DNA of 7,914 nucleotides. Origin: Woeseiaceae bacterium. GTDB taxonomy: Bacteria; Acidobacteriota; Vicinamibacteria; Vicinamibacterales; UBA823. The position numbers and the translations under genes were made by a program. Each line of letters starts with the position of its first letter. The stretch's first letter is position 1. Under the pieces are notes generated by a model. The model ran no database searches. It was not told the DNA's origin and worked only from the letters and a program-made list of their open reading frames with translations. Positions 1 to 6,424 of the stretch are shown here, in pieces. The DNA lies in NCBI GenBank assembly GCA_002696705.1, contig NZSH01000038.1, positions 6,186 to 14,099 on the forward strand, in the 5' to 3' direction.

Positions 1-261
1 GAGTTGGGGACTGGTAATGTCGAAGAGATTCGCGATGCATTCAAGCAATTTGACCGAGTGCTAGGCTTTATCAGTTTGCGTCAAGCTGAGGACACAGCTC
101 CACCGGTTTCAGTTAAAGAAATTGAACAACTAATTGCTGATCGCAAGTCGTTACGTAAACAGCGCGATTTTGCAGCGGCTGATCAGATTCGCACGGATCT
201 TGATGCGCGAGGTATTCTGCTTGAAGATGACTCCACCGGTACCAGGTGGAAACGAAAATAG
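1..261 (+). CDS. cysS: Cysteinyl-tRNA synthetase, C-terminal 86 residues (5' end outside window)
   Basis: This is the end of the class I aminoacyl-tRNA synthetase that attaches cysteine to tRNA-Cys in the cytoplasm. The reading frame is open from base 1, so the gene begins upstream; the TTG at base 4 is not a real start. The visible part covers the end of the DALR-type anticodon-binding region (FDRVLGFISL) and the characteristic CysS tail: a helical stretch RDFAAADQIRTDLDARGI followed by the terminal LLEDDSTGTRWKRK, matching the family ending 'xxLEDxxxGTxWkr'. The zinc-site and HIGH/KMSKS motifs would lie upstream of the window. The gene is followed on the same strand by tRNA-Gly and tRNA-Cys, so the enzyme sits beside its cognate tRNA. 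Identification is from the diagnostic tail alone but is secure. Confidence 0.93.
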   Translation, partial: ELGTGNVEEIRDAFKQFDRVLGFISLRQAEDTAPPVSVKEIEQLIADRKSLRKQRDFAAADQIRTDLDARGILLEDDSTGTRWKRK

Positions 262-275
262 GAATAGTTGTTTTA

Positions 276-325
276 AGAGACAATGAAGTATTAGCGGATT
301 CCTCCACAAAGGAGTCTCTAATTTT
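276..325 (+). terminator. Possible imperfect terminator after cysS
   Basis: An outer pair AGAGAC (276-281) / GTCTCT (314-319) encloses, and shares base 314 with, a small CTCC (302-305) / GGAG (311-314) hairpin with loop ACAAA, and is followed by AATTTT. The stems are interrupted and the T tract is short, so this is only a candidate for ending the cysS transcript before the tRNA genes. The rest of 262-414 shows no convincing gene. Confidence 0.25.
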
Positions 326-414
326 ACCGGGCAGTCGGTTGGTTTAACGGGTCTGCTGTGTCTTGTTGCTTGTCGGATAGCTATGATAACGTAATCTTTA
401 TTGTGGCGTGGTGC

Positions 415-489
415 GCGGGAGTAACTCAGTGGTAGAGTGCGACCTTGCCAAGGTCGAAGTCGCGGGTTCGAATCCCGTTTCCCGCTCCA
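415..489 (+). tRNA. tRNA-Gly (anticodon GCC)
   Basis: The cloverleaf folds completely. The acceptor stem is GCGGGAG/TTCCCGC (G-T at the inner pair), the D stem ACTC/GAGT with loop AGTGGTA, the anticodon stem CGACC/GGTCG with loop TTGCCAA (anticodon GCC at 447-449), and the T stem GCGGG/CCCGT with loop TTCGAAT. The discriminator base is T at 486 and CCA is encoded at 487-489. It reads GGC and GGU codons. It is probably cotranscribed with the tRNA-Cys gene 50 bp downstream. A TATGAT at 382-387 could be the -10 box, but no good -35 is visible. Confidence 0.97.
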
Positions 490-539
490 CTATCACTTCG
501 GTTCTTTGCCCTTTTTTTAAGTGCAGTAATATTTAATCT

Positions 540-613
<74 letters not shown>

Positions 614-636
614 CAATAATATCCTTGTCAAGAGTT

Positions 637-659
637 CATCGAGTCTTCTCTCGATGTTT
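637..659 (+). terminator. Hairpin downstream of tRNA-Cys, possible terminator
   Basis: There is a perfect 7-bp stem CATCGAG (637-643) / CTCGATG (650-656) with a 6-nt loop, followed by TTT. It lies 24 nt past the tRNA-Cys CCA end and 26 nt before the symporter start, so it could separate the tRNA transcript from the catabolic operon. The T tract is only three bases, so termination may be weak or it may serve as a processing structure. No strong promoter can be named for the operon in 614-684. Confidence 0.45.
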
Positions 660-684
660 CAAGAGCGTGATTCACCTGAATTGA

Positions 685-2136
685 ATGGATAATTTACTCC
701 TCTTTAACTGGTCACTTTTGTTGGGGTCCAGTGGCCTTCTGGTCTATTTAGGCGTACGTGCTAATCGGCTAGTACAGGGTAACTCCGAGGCAGGATTCCT
801 GGTTGCTGGTCGTTCCTTAGGGCCAGTTATTGGTGGAGCGAGTGTCGTTGCTACCGGTTTCAGCGGTTGGGCCTTTATTGGTTCGCCTGGTGCCGCGTAC
901 CAATTTGGCACCGTTGAACTCTTAGCGAACTTGATGTTTGCTCCAGCAATGGTCGTCAGCGTGGCCGTATTTGCCAATTTTCTTCGGCGACGCGCTGAAA
1001 AACTTAACACGCTGACGGTGCCAGAGTATTTGGCTGCGCAGCATGGCGAGGGATTACCCAATCGACTGATTCGAGGTGTGGCTGCGATTCTTACCATTTG
1101 TTTATTAATGGTGTTTCTTGTAGGTCAACTCAAAGCATTGGGTCTCGTAGCTTCGGGGCTCCTTGGCGTTGCACCTCAAACCAGTATCTATCTATTGGTA
1201 TTGATTATCATCGCGTACACGATGATTGGTGGAATGGCGGCCATTGCATGGAGCAATGGTGTCATGGTGATTGGGATGGCTATTGGGGCTGTCTTAATTG
1301 TTTTGGCAATATTCAGAGAAACATCGTTGACCGATCTATTATTCCAATTGAGGGCTCTTGATCCTGAAACTGTCAGTCCAGAGACTGGGCGTCCTTACGG
1401 GGACTCAAGGTTGTCTCCGTTTCTAGTGTTCCCCTACGCGTTCCTTTTTACCCTGAGCCTTCCTTATATGGCGAATCGCCTTCTTTCTTTTCGGAGAGAT
1501 GTTCGGATTCATCGCGTTGTGATTACTGTAGCAGTGTTGACTTGCGTGCTAAGCGCTGTACCGATTGCTGGTTTATACGCGCGAGCCTACCTTGCGCCGC
1601 TGGCCGATCCAGATCAAGCGGTTGTTGCCGTGGTTCATCAATTGCTTAATCCTTATTTGGGTGCACTCGTTAGTATTGCAGTCTTATTTGCGATTAAGTC
1701 CACTGCGAGTGCACTTCTGCATGCTATCTCTTCTTCGGCTTCTTACGATTTACGGCAAGCGCTATTTCCGAATAGTAGATTGTCTTCAGAACGGACTTTA
1801 TACGTGAATCGAATGGCGGTCATCATCGCAGGAACTTCTGCCGTGGTTGCTTTGACATATGCACCTCCATTTTTGTTAGTCTGGCTTGGTATCTTGGGTA
1901 CTGGCACGCTCCTAGCTTCGTTTTCAGCATCGATGTTGATACCAGCTGTCTGGCAAGGGACTAGTTATGGTGCTCTTGCATCAATTTTGACGGGCTGTTG
2001 CGTCACCGGATTCTTGATGTTTTATTCCACGGTCGGTTGGGTGGTGGGACCTTTAGTGGGGTGCTTGCTGTCGGCGTTTACCTACTGGTTTGTCAGCTTG
2101 CTGACAAAAACCAACTCTGAATCAGGTGCACAGTGA
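685..2136 (+). CDS. SSS-family sodium/solute symporter
   Basis: This 483-residue inner-membrane protein belongs to the solute:sodium symporter family (PutP/PanF-like, LeuT fold), which normally couples Na+ entry to uptake of a small organic solute. The family signature is clear: the GFLVAGRSLGP motif before TM2 (residues 38-47), GGASVVATGFSGWAF in the unwound helix region (50-64), LTVPEYLAAQ (110-119), and the TM9-equivalent IKSTASALLHAISSS (337-351), whose Ser339-Thr340 align with the Na+-binding Ser340-Thr341 of PutP. About 13 hydrophobic segments are visible and the length is typical. The ATG directly follows an in-frame TGA, and the first helix begins within ten residues, so this start is favoured although no clear Shine-Dalgarno precedes it. 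Residue 338 is Lys, where relatives mostly have a hydrophobic residue. The gene overlaps the next start codon by one base and leads a same-strand cluster. The substrate is unknown; the enzymes downstream suggest an organic acid or amino-type compound. Confidence 0.92.
   Translation: MDNLLLFNWSLLLGSSGLLVYLGVRANRLVQGNSEAGFLVAGRSLGPVIGGASVVATGFSGWAFIGSPGAAYQFGTVELLANLMFAPAMVVSVAVFANFLRRRAEKLNTLTVPEYLAAQHGEGLPNRLIRGVAAILTICLLMVFLVGQLKALGLVASGLLGVAPQTSIYLLVLIIIAYTMIGGMAAIAWSNGVMVIGMAIGAVLIVLAIFRETSLTDLLFQLRALDPETVSPETGRPYGDSRLSPFLVFPYAFLFTLSLPYMANRLLSFRRDVRIHRVVITVAVLTCVLSAVPIAGLYARAYLAPLADPDQAVVAVVHQLLNPYLGALVSIAVLFAIKSTASALLHAISSSASYDLRQALFPNSRLSSERTLYVNRMAVIIAGTSAVVALTYAPPFLLVWLGILGTGTLLASFSASMLIPAVWQGTSYGALASILTGCCVTGFLMFYSTVGWVVGPLVGCLLSAFTYWFVSLLTKTNSESGAQ
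2124..2128 (+). promoter_or_regulatory. Ribosome binding site of the membrane microprotein
   Basis: AGGTG, an exact part of the consensus AGGAGGTGA, lies 7 nt before the ATG at 2136 inside the last codons of the symporter gene. It supports real translation of the short downstream frame and its coupling to the symporter. Confidence 0.6.
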
Positions 2137-2237
2137 TGGTAGGTTCATGGACATTTGATGCATATCTTGTAGTGAACGTCATTGTGTTATGCGGAGCCTT
2201 TATTTACTGGTTGTGGAAAGAGTTTAAGAGTGTGTGA
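2136..2237 (+). CDS. 33-residue single-pass membrane microprotein, putative symporter accessory subunit
   Basis: The ATG overlaps the symporter stop by one base (TGATG) and has an AGGTG Shine-Dalgarno at the right distance, so translation is probably coupled. The 33 residues are a short polar start (MVGSWTFDAY), one hydrophobic helix at about residues 11-27 rich in Val, Ile, Leu and ending in WLW, and a basic end KEFKSV. By the positive-inside rule the C terminus should face the cytoplasm. Several SSS transporters have small membrane partners encoded next door (YhdT with PanF, YjcH with ActP), and very short 'symporter small accessory protein' families have been described. This frame fits that pattern by position and topology, not by any homology I can demonstrate. 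It is likely needed for stability or activity of the symporter. Confidence 0.7.
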   Translation: MVGSWTFDAYLVVNVIVLCGAFIYWLWKEFKSV

Positions 2238-2279
2238 GAAGGCATGAACCATTGAGTCGCGAAGGATTTATAAATAATC

Positions 2280-2284
2280 GGAGG
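2280..2284 (+). promoter_or_regulatory. Strong ribosome binding site of the HpaB-like gene
   Basis: GGAGG sits 8 nt before the ATG at 2293, fixing the start. It is the strongest Shine-Dalgarno in the cluster, suggesting that the oxygenase homologue is made at a higher level than its neighbours. The AT-rich run TTTATAAATAAT just upstream (2267-2278) may simply keep the site unstructured; no convincing -35/-10 pair was found in 2238-2279. Confidence 0.75.
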
Positions 2285-2292
2285 ATTAGTCG

Positions 2293-3741
2293 ATGATTCG
2301 TAACGGGCAAGACTATCGTGAGTCAATTCGAGATGGACGCGAGGTGTTCATTAATGGTGAAAAAGTGAAGGATGTGACACAACATCCAATGTTTAAACCT
2401 TTAGTGGATGTTCGAGCTCGGATCTACGACATGGCTCACGAAGATGCGACTAAAAAAATCATGACCTACACAGACGAAGCCGGCGAGCAGTGCGCGATCG
2501 GTAATCGTCTTCCATATTCCAAGACAGATTGGGAGGATAAGCGACGTGCGACCAATGCTGTGTTTGAGGATATTGGTGGTGTTGTGATTCGAGTGGGCGA
2601 CGAGACAGTTGGGGAAATGTGGTCGCTCTTTGATGGGCAAAATGTACTTGACGAAGTTGACCCGCAATTTTCTGCGAATATCAGAACGCATATTGATCGC
2701 GTCATCAAACATGATCTTTTTCATGTGTCTGCTAATACTGATCCGAAAGGAGATCGTTCAAAGCCGCCGCAGGAACAGGATCCCGATATGCTTTTACATG
2801 TCGTGAAAGAGACGGATAAAGGCATCATCGTTCGTGGTGCGAAATATGAGACGGCGGCAGCCTATGCGAACCAAGCCTTCACGAAACCGACGATAGCGAA
2901 TTGGGGGAACGAAGCGCTGTCGGATTACGCAGTAGGGTTTATCTGCGATTTGGGCTCTCCGGGCATCAAAATGATCTGTCGCACAGGTTTTGCGGGTCGA
3001 GCTCCCGTTGAAGATTATCCGCTCGCTAGTCGATTCGACGAGATCGATGCTTTAGTGGTCTTCGATAACGTTCTTATCCCTTGGGAAAACGTTCTCTTCT
3101 ACCGCCACACCCGTGCTGCAACATTCATTCGCGCTACGTTACATCGGTACAGTGCATTTGCTTTCGTACAACGCAATCTCAAAGTGGCTGACATGCTCAT
3201 TGGCGTTGCTCTACATAATGTTCGTCAGACCGGACTGGATAAACATCAAGCAGTGCAAGAAAAATTGGCTGAACTTGCATGTTACCGTGAGGGGATCAAC
3301 GCACATCTCACTGCAGCAATTGCGACGGCGGAAAAGAGTCCTGGTGGACTTCTGATGCCTAACCAATCACTCTTGTACACGGGGCGTGTGCTCGCATGTA
3401 GTCAATTGCCAGGAATGATGCACATCGCCCGAGAGTTATGTGGTGGCCAAATCTGTGTCACGCCAGACTATGCCTGTTTTCAGGATGCGGAATCTGGTAA
3501 ATGGATGGAAAAATTCTATTCAATTACTGATGATTGGGTGGCGGAGGATCGGCGAAAGTTGTTGGCTTTTGCTCGTGATCTACTGAATTCTGATTATGCG
3601 GGGCATCGTTTGACATTTCAACTGTTTGCCCAGTCACCACCGTTCGCGCATTTAGCGGCCGTCTATCGAAACTTTGATTGGCAAGGTCCGCTCGACTTCG
3701 TTAAGAAATCTGCGGGATTGTCAGATGAAGTTAGTCGATAA
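2293..3741 (+). CDS. 4-hydroxyphenylacetate 3-hydroxylase (HpaB/PvcC) family protein, divergent
   Basis: This 482-residue cytoplasmic protein has the full HpaB layout, an acyl-CoA-dehydrogenase-like fold. The N-terminal part opens with a Y-x-x-S-I-R-DGR-x-V-F-x-x-GE-x-V motif (residues 8-24). The middle barrel follows, with VVFDNVLIPWENVL (255-268) before the C-terminal helical domain, and ARELCGGQICVTPD (379-392) near the end. Classical members are the large component of two-component monooxygenases using FADH2 from a separate reductase (HpaC) to hydroxylate phenols; the fold is shared with 4-hydroxybutyryl-CoA dehydratase. Here the place of the usual G-R-T-P-D-Y motif reads GEMWSLF (107-113), and the usual catalytic His before 'P-x-x-D-R' appears as Ser146 (SANTDPKGDR). 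Phenol ortho-hydroxylation is therefore doubtful. No flavin reductase lies in the window. The 4-hydroxybutyryl-CoA dehydratase iron-sulfur Cys/His pattern is not evident either. Family assignment is firm; the reaction is not. Confidence 0.88.
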   Translation: MIRNGQDYRESIRDGREVFINGEKVKDVTQHPMFKPLVDVRARIYDMAHEDATKKIMTYTDEAGEQCAIGNRLPYSKTDWEDKRRATNAVFEDIGGVVIRVGDETVGEMWSLFDGQNVLDEVDPQFSANIRTHIDRVIKHDLFHVSANTDPKGDRSKPPQEQDPDMLLHVVKETDKGIIVRGAKYETAAAYANQAFTKPTIANWGNEALSDYAVGFICDLGSPGIKMICRTGFAGRAPVEDYPLASRFDEIDALVVFDNVLIPWENVLFYRHTRAATFIRATLHRYSAFAFVQRNLKVADMLIGVALHNVRQTGLDKHQAVQEKLAELACYREGINAHLTAAIATAEKSPGGLLMPNQSLLYTGRVLACSQLPGMMHIARELCGGQICVTPDYACFQDAESGKWMEKFYSITDDWVAEDRRKLLAFARDLLNSDYAGHRLTFQLFAQSPPFAHLAAVYRNFDWQGPLDFVKKSAGLSDEVSR

Positions 3742-3805
3742 ACCCCGTTTCACAAGGTTAGAGAAAGCAGACTGACTGATTCCTATCAATTGGTTGAGTG
3801 ACCAG

Positions 3806-4219
3806 ATGTCCACACATAAACGCGTTCGCCCATTCAATACTAAAGACACCTATCCCAACCAGAACCTTGATAACGATCTCTGTCAGGCTGTTCGGGCTGG
3901 AAATACCGTTTACTTGAGAGGTCAGGTGGGCACTGATTTTAGCGGTCAACTCGTTGGCCAGGATGATCCGCGAGCGCAGACTGAACAGGCGATGAAGAAC
4001 GTCAAACAGCTCCTTGAAGAAGCAGGTAGCGAAATCTCGCATGTCGTAAAGACTACGACTTACATCACGGATGCTCGTAATCGAGAACCGGTCTATCGTG
4101 AAATTGGGAAGTGGCTCAAAGGTGTGTATCCCGTATCCACAGGATTAGTCGTATCAGGGTTGGCGCAACCAGACTGGCTGGTCGAGATTGACGTGATAGC
4201 CGTAATTCCTGACAAGTGA
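3806..4219 (+). CDS. RidA (YjgF/YER057c/UK114) family protein, non-arginine subgroup
   Basis: This 137-residue protein has the chorismate-mutase-like RidA fold, which forms trimers and in classical members hydrolyses reactive enamine/imine intermediates. Visible marks are VYLRGQVGTD (residues 35-44), the helix EQAMKNVKQLLEEAG (60-74), VVKTTTYITDAR (80-91) and LVEIDVIAVIP (125-135). The catalytic Arg105 of E. coli RidA ('P-A-R-S') is replaced by Ser111 (YPVSTGLVVSG) and the SGQ motif by RGQ, so it belongs to a Rid subgroup without the known imine-deaminase residue. ATG 3806 is preferred over an in-frame TTG at 3794 because a GAG lies 7 nt upstream of the ATG and nothing suitable precedes the TTG. 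It follows the HpaB-like gene by 64 nt and precedes the DUF1028 gene by 10 nt. A role in imine, enamine or carbamate-like intermediate handling is inference. Confidence 0.9.
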   Translation: MSTHKRVRPFNTKDTYPNQNLDNDLCQAVRAGNTVYLRGQVGTDFSGQLVGQDDPRAQTEQAMKNVKQLLEEAGSEISHVVKTTTYITDARNREPVYREIGKWLKGVYPVSTGLVVSGLAQPDWLVEIDVIAVIPDK

Positions 4220-4229
4220 ACTAATTAAC

Positions 4230-4907
4230 ATGACTTTTTCACTTATTGCGTGTTGCAGTGAAACAGGGCAGTTTGGGGCGGTGATTAGTTCGTCAAGTAT
4301 TTCTGTTGGTAGTCGTTGTCCGTGGGCTCGTTCAAAGGTGGGTGCAGTGTCCACTCAGAATGTGACACTGCCGAGTATCGGGCCCATGGTGCTAGATGCG
4401 CTCGCGCAGAACCGCAATGCGCCGGAGAGTTTGGAATCCGTGATGGCTCAGGATGAGTTCTCTGACTATAGACAAGTGATCGTTGTCGATAGCACGGGGA
4501 AAACTGCCAGTCATAACGGTGAGCATACGCTTGGCATTCATGCCATTGTCGACAGTGACCATTGTATTGCTGCCGGTAATATGCTGGCGAATACCTCAGT
4601 TCCCCAAAAGATGCTCGACGCCTTTCTCTCCATGCCTCATCTTGATCTTGCGAATCGCCTACTGCAGGCGCTAGAGGCGGGTAATGATGCCGGTGGGGAG
4701 GCGGGGCCTCTGCATTCGTCCTCGCTGGTCATTGTGGCCAACGAACTGTGGCCTTTGGTCGACCTTAGAGTTGATTGGACAGATGACGATCCCATAGCCG
4801 AACTGCGACGCCTCTGGGAACGGTACGAACCACAAAGGGATGACTACGTTGCACGAGCATTAAATCCGAAGGAAGCTCCTCGGTATGGAGTACCGGGAGA
4901 TTCGTAA
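4230..4907 (+). CDS. DUF1028 family protein (Ntn-hydrolase superfamily fold)
   Basis: This 225-residue protein matches the DUF1028 family. It begins MTFSLIA (usual MTFSIVA), then ETGQFGAVISS, SVGSRCPWARSKVGAVSTQN (residues 25-44), the GxxGL-like SIGPMVLDAL region, and AAGNML (114-119), followed by ANRLLQALEAGNDAGG (141-155). The family has an Ntn-hydrolase-like fold with poorly known function, probably amide bond hydrolysis. Thr2 would become N-terminal after Met removal and is the natural candidate nucleophile. Family members generally read A-R-D-P-E-T-G where this one reads ACCSETG (7-13). The C terminus carries an acidic, charged extension (residues 178-225) typical of the longer members. 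There is no good Shine-Dalgarno, but the 10-nt gap to the RidA gene suggests translational coupling. RidA and DUF1028 genes are, from memory, frequent neighbours in peptide or amide catabolic clusters. Confidence 0.85.
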   Translation: MTFSLIACCSETGQFGAVISSSSISVGSRCPWARSKVGAVSTQNVTLPSIGPMVLDALAQNRNAPESLESVMAQDEFSDYRQVIVVDSTGKTASHNGEHTLGIHAIVDSDHCIAAGNMLANTSVPQKMLDAFLSMPHLDLANRLLQALEAGNDAGGEAGPLHSSSLVIVANELWPLVDLRVDWTDDDPIAELRRLWERYEPQRDDYVARALNPKEAPRYGVPGDS

Positions 4908-4942
4908 CGAGAGCATCGAGGTTCGGCAGTTAGACTAGCAAT

Positions 4943-6424
4943 TTATTCGGTACGGGAAGTGCTACGCTTTCGGTCCCGCATGTACAAAATTCCAAAAATA
5001 ATTGTGAGCAGAATACAGAGAGAAGAGACATAGCGGAACGAGATTCGACCTCCGTGATTGTCCGCAGGGGCGAGTAGTGCCGAGGCACGGCTTGTGAAAT
5101 CAGCATTACTATCGAACCTTGCTACGCTTCGAAGAGCGGTCGCGGTGGCGATTGGCGGTAATTGTCCTCCAGCGACCGAGGCTGCAGTCAGGACACCCTG
5201 CGCTTCTTCGGCGGCGGCCTGTATTTCAGCGCCCGCTTCTCTTTCTGCCTGGGCTGCCAAATCTGGCAATATTTCGACCGCTTCGATTAGTAATTGCTTG
5301 GTTTCGACGGGGTCCAGTCTTTCGTGCCCGAAATCGTCAGCAATCCGTCCCATGATCGGCGTAGTGATAGCCCCTGCCGTTAACGCCCCAATACCGCCAA
5401 GCAAAGCGAGAGCCAGTGCGCCTCCTTTCGGGATTCTCTCAGCTGCGACACCTAACATTGTTGGCCAAAAATACGACGTACCAATGGCGAACACCGCTCC
5501 GGCTGCAAAGGCTACTCCCATCGTTTCTGCGTAACTCAGCCACCAGAGTCCTACGCCGGAAACCACGGCGCAGACCGTTAAGACGCCGGTCGCGGAGAGA
5601 CGATGCACGACTGGACCAGCAAATTGACGCATGATGGCCATCAAGCCGTTGATCCATGCGAGGAGAAGAATGCCAGGAATTCCCACGGCGGCAAAGATTG
5701 CGGGTGTCCACTTTCCTGGACCGAGTTCCACCGAAGCGGTGAGCATCATGCAGAAGAAAAGTACTAGGAATAGCGGTCGCGTTAACGTGGCCCTAAACAT
5801 TTCGCGGGTCGAGACACCAGACTGCACACGCTCGGTCAGCGGAAAACGTTGGCCAGTGAACAAAAGTCCATAGGCAATTGCGGGCACCATGACAAAGGCA
5901 AGCTTCCAGTGCCAGGTTCCAATACCGTACTTCGTGAATAGGAAACCTAGCACGCCACCGATCACGATACCGCCAGGAAACCAAACATGGAAGTGGTTCA
6001 GTTTCTTGGTCTTCTGGTCGGGGTAGAGAGTGGCAATGAGCGGATTGCATGTCGCTTCAATTAAGCCATTCGCAATGCTGATCACAAGGGCGCCACCCAG
6101 TAACGACCAGAAACCGGTGGCAAACACCATAAGCAGTGGACCAACAATGTGTGCGATGAGCGACAGGCGAAGCAAGGGTCGCATGCCAACGATGTCAACG
6201 AACGGGCCGAATATCACTATCGATATCGCAAAGCCCCAGAGTTGAGCACCACTGATGTACCCGACTTGTAGGTTCGTTAGAACGAATGTCTCTTTGAGCG
6301 GATTCATAATGTCGGCCATTACAGCGAACGACATTGACGTTGCGATTAAGCCGAGGCAACTGGCGAGAAACAGTCGCTCTCGTTGAATTGGGGCGAGGTT
6401 TGAATGAAGGGTATCTGGAGTCAT
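4943..6424 (-). CDS. MFS permease (FucP/glucose-galactose permease-like) with large outward loop
   Basis: This 493-residue inner-membrane permease has about 12 helices. The stretch NGLIEATCNPLIATLYP (residues 119-135) and KLNHFHVWFPGGIVIGG (141-157) is the hallmark of the FucP/GGP-type sugar permeases, in which the conserved N, E, LNxFHxxFGxG-like residues line the sugar path. This suggests H+-coupled import of a hexose, uronate or related sugar. Between TM11 (about 334-357) and TM12 (about 464-482) lies an Ala/Glu-rich insert of roughly 100 residues, which should face the periplasm since the C-terminal RDRKRSTSR is cytoplasmic. The ATG overlaps the stop of the upstream isomerase gene (ATGA, 6421-6424), and GAAGG at 6437-6433 gives an 8-nt spacing, so the two are translated in a coupled operon. 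Its 3' end faces the DUF1028 gene across 35 bp. Confidence 0.88.
   Translation of the reverse strand: MTPDTLHSNLAPIQRERLFLASCLGLIATSMSFAVMADIMNPLKETFVLTNLQVGYISGAQLWGFAISIVIFGPFVDIVGMRPLLRLSLIAHIVGPLLMVFATGFWSLLGGALVISIANGLIEATCNPLIATLYPDQKTKKLNHFHVWFPGGIVIGGVLGFLFTKYGIGTWHWKLAFVMVPAIAYGLLFTGQRFPLTERVQSGVSTREMFRATLTRPLFLVLFFCMMLTASVELGPGKWTPAIFAAVGIPGILLLAWINGLMAIMRQFAGPVVHRLSATGVLTVCAVVSGVGLWWLSYAETMGVAFAAGAVFAIGTSYFWPTMLGVAAERIPKGGALALALLGGIGALTAGAITTPIMGRIADDFGHERLDPVETKQLLIEAVEILPDLAAQAEREAGAEIQAAAEEAQGVLTAASVAGGQLPPIATATALRSVARFDSNADFTSRASALLAPADNHGGRISFRYVSSLCILLTIIFGILYMRDRKRSTSRTE

Noticed and set aside
511..518. CTTTTTTT run between the two tRNA genes as a terminator
   Set aside because: No stem directly precedes the T run; CACTT/AAGTG (494-498/519-523) would span 20 nt and include the T run in its loop.
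744..1097. 117-codon open frame on the - strand
   Set aside because: It is opposite the conserved N-terminal half of the SSS symporter and shows no recognisable family features or ribosome binding site.
3742..3805. Promoter or terminator between the HpaB-like and RidA genes
   Set aside because: Only a short CAATTG palindrome and no T tract or paired -35/-10 boxes; the gap is compatible with one operon.
4908..4942. Bidirectional terminator between the convergent DUF1028 and MFS genes
   Set aside because: The 35 bp hold no inverted repeat of useful length or T tract; CGGGA...TCCCG just inside the MFS gene has a 16-nt loop and is not convincing.
5058..5534. 158-codon open frame on the + strand, Ala/Ser-rich
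   Set aside because: It lies opposite the Ala-rich part of the MFS permease, whose codon pattern and family motifs are clear; the composition is what antisense of Ala-rich coding gives.
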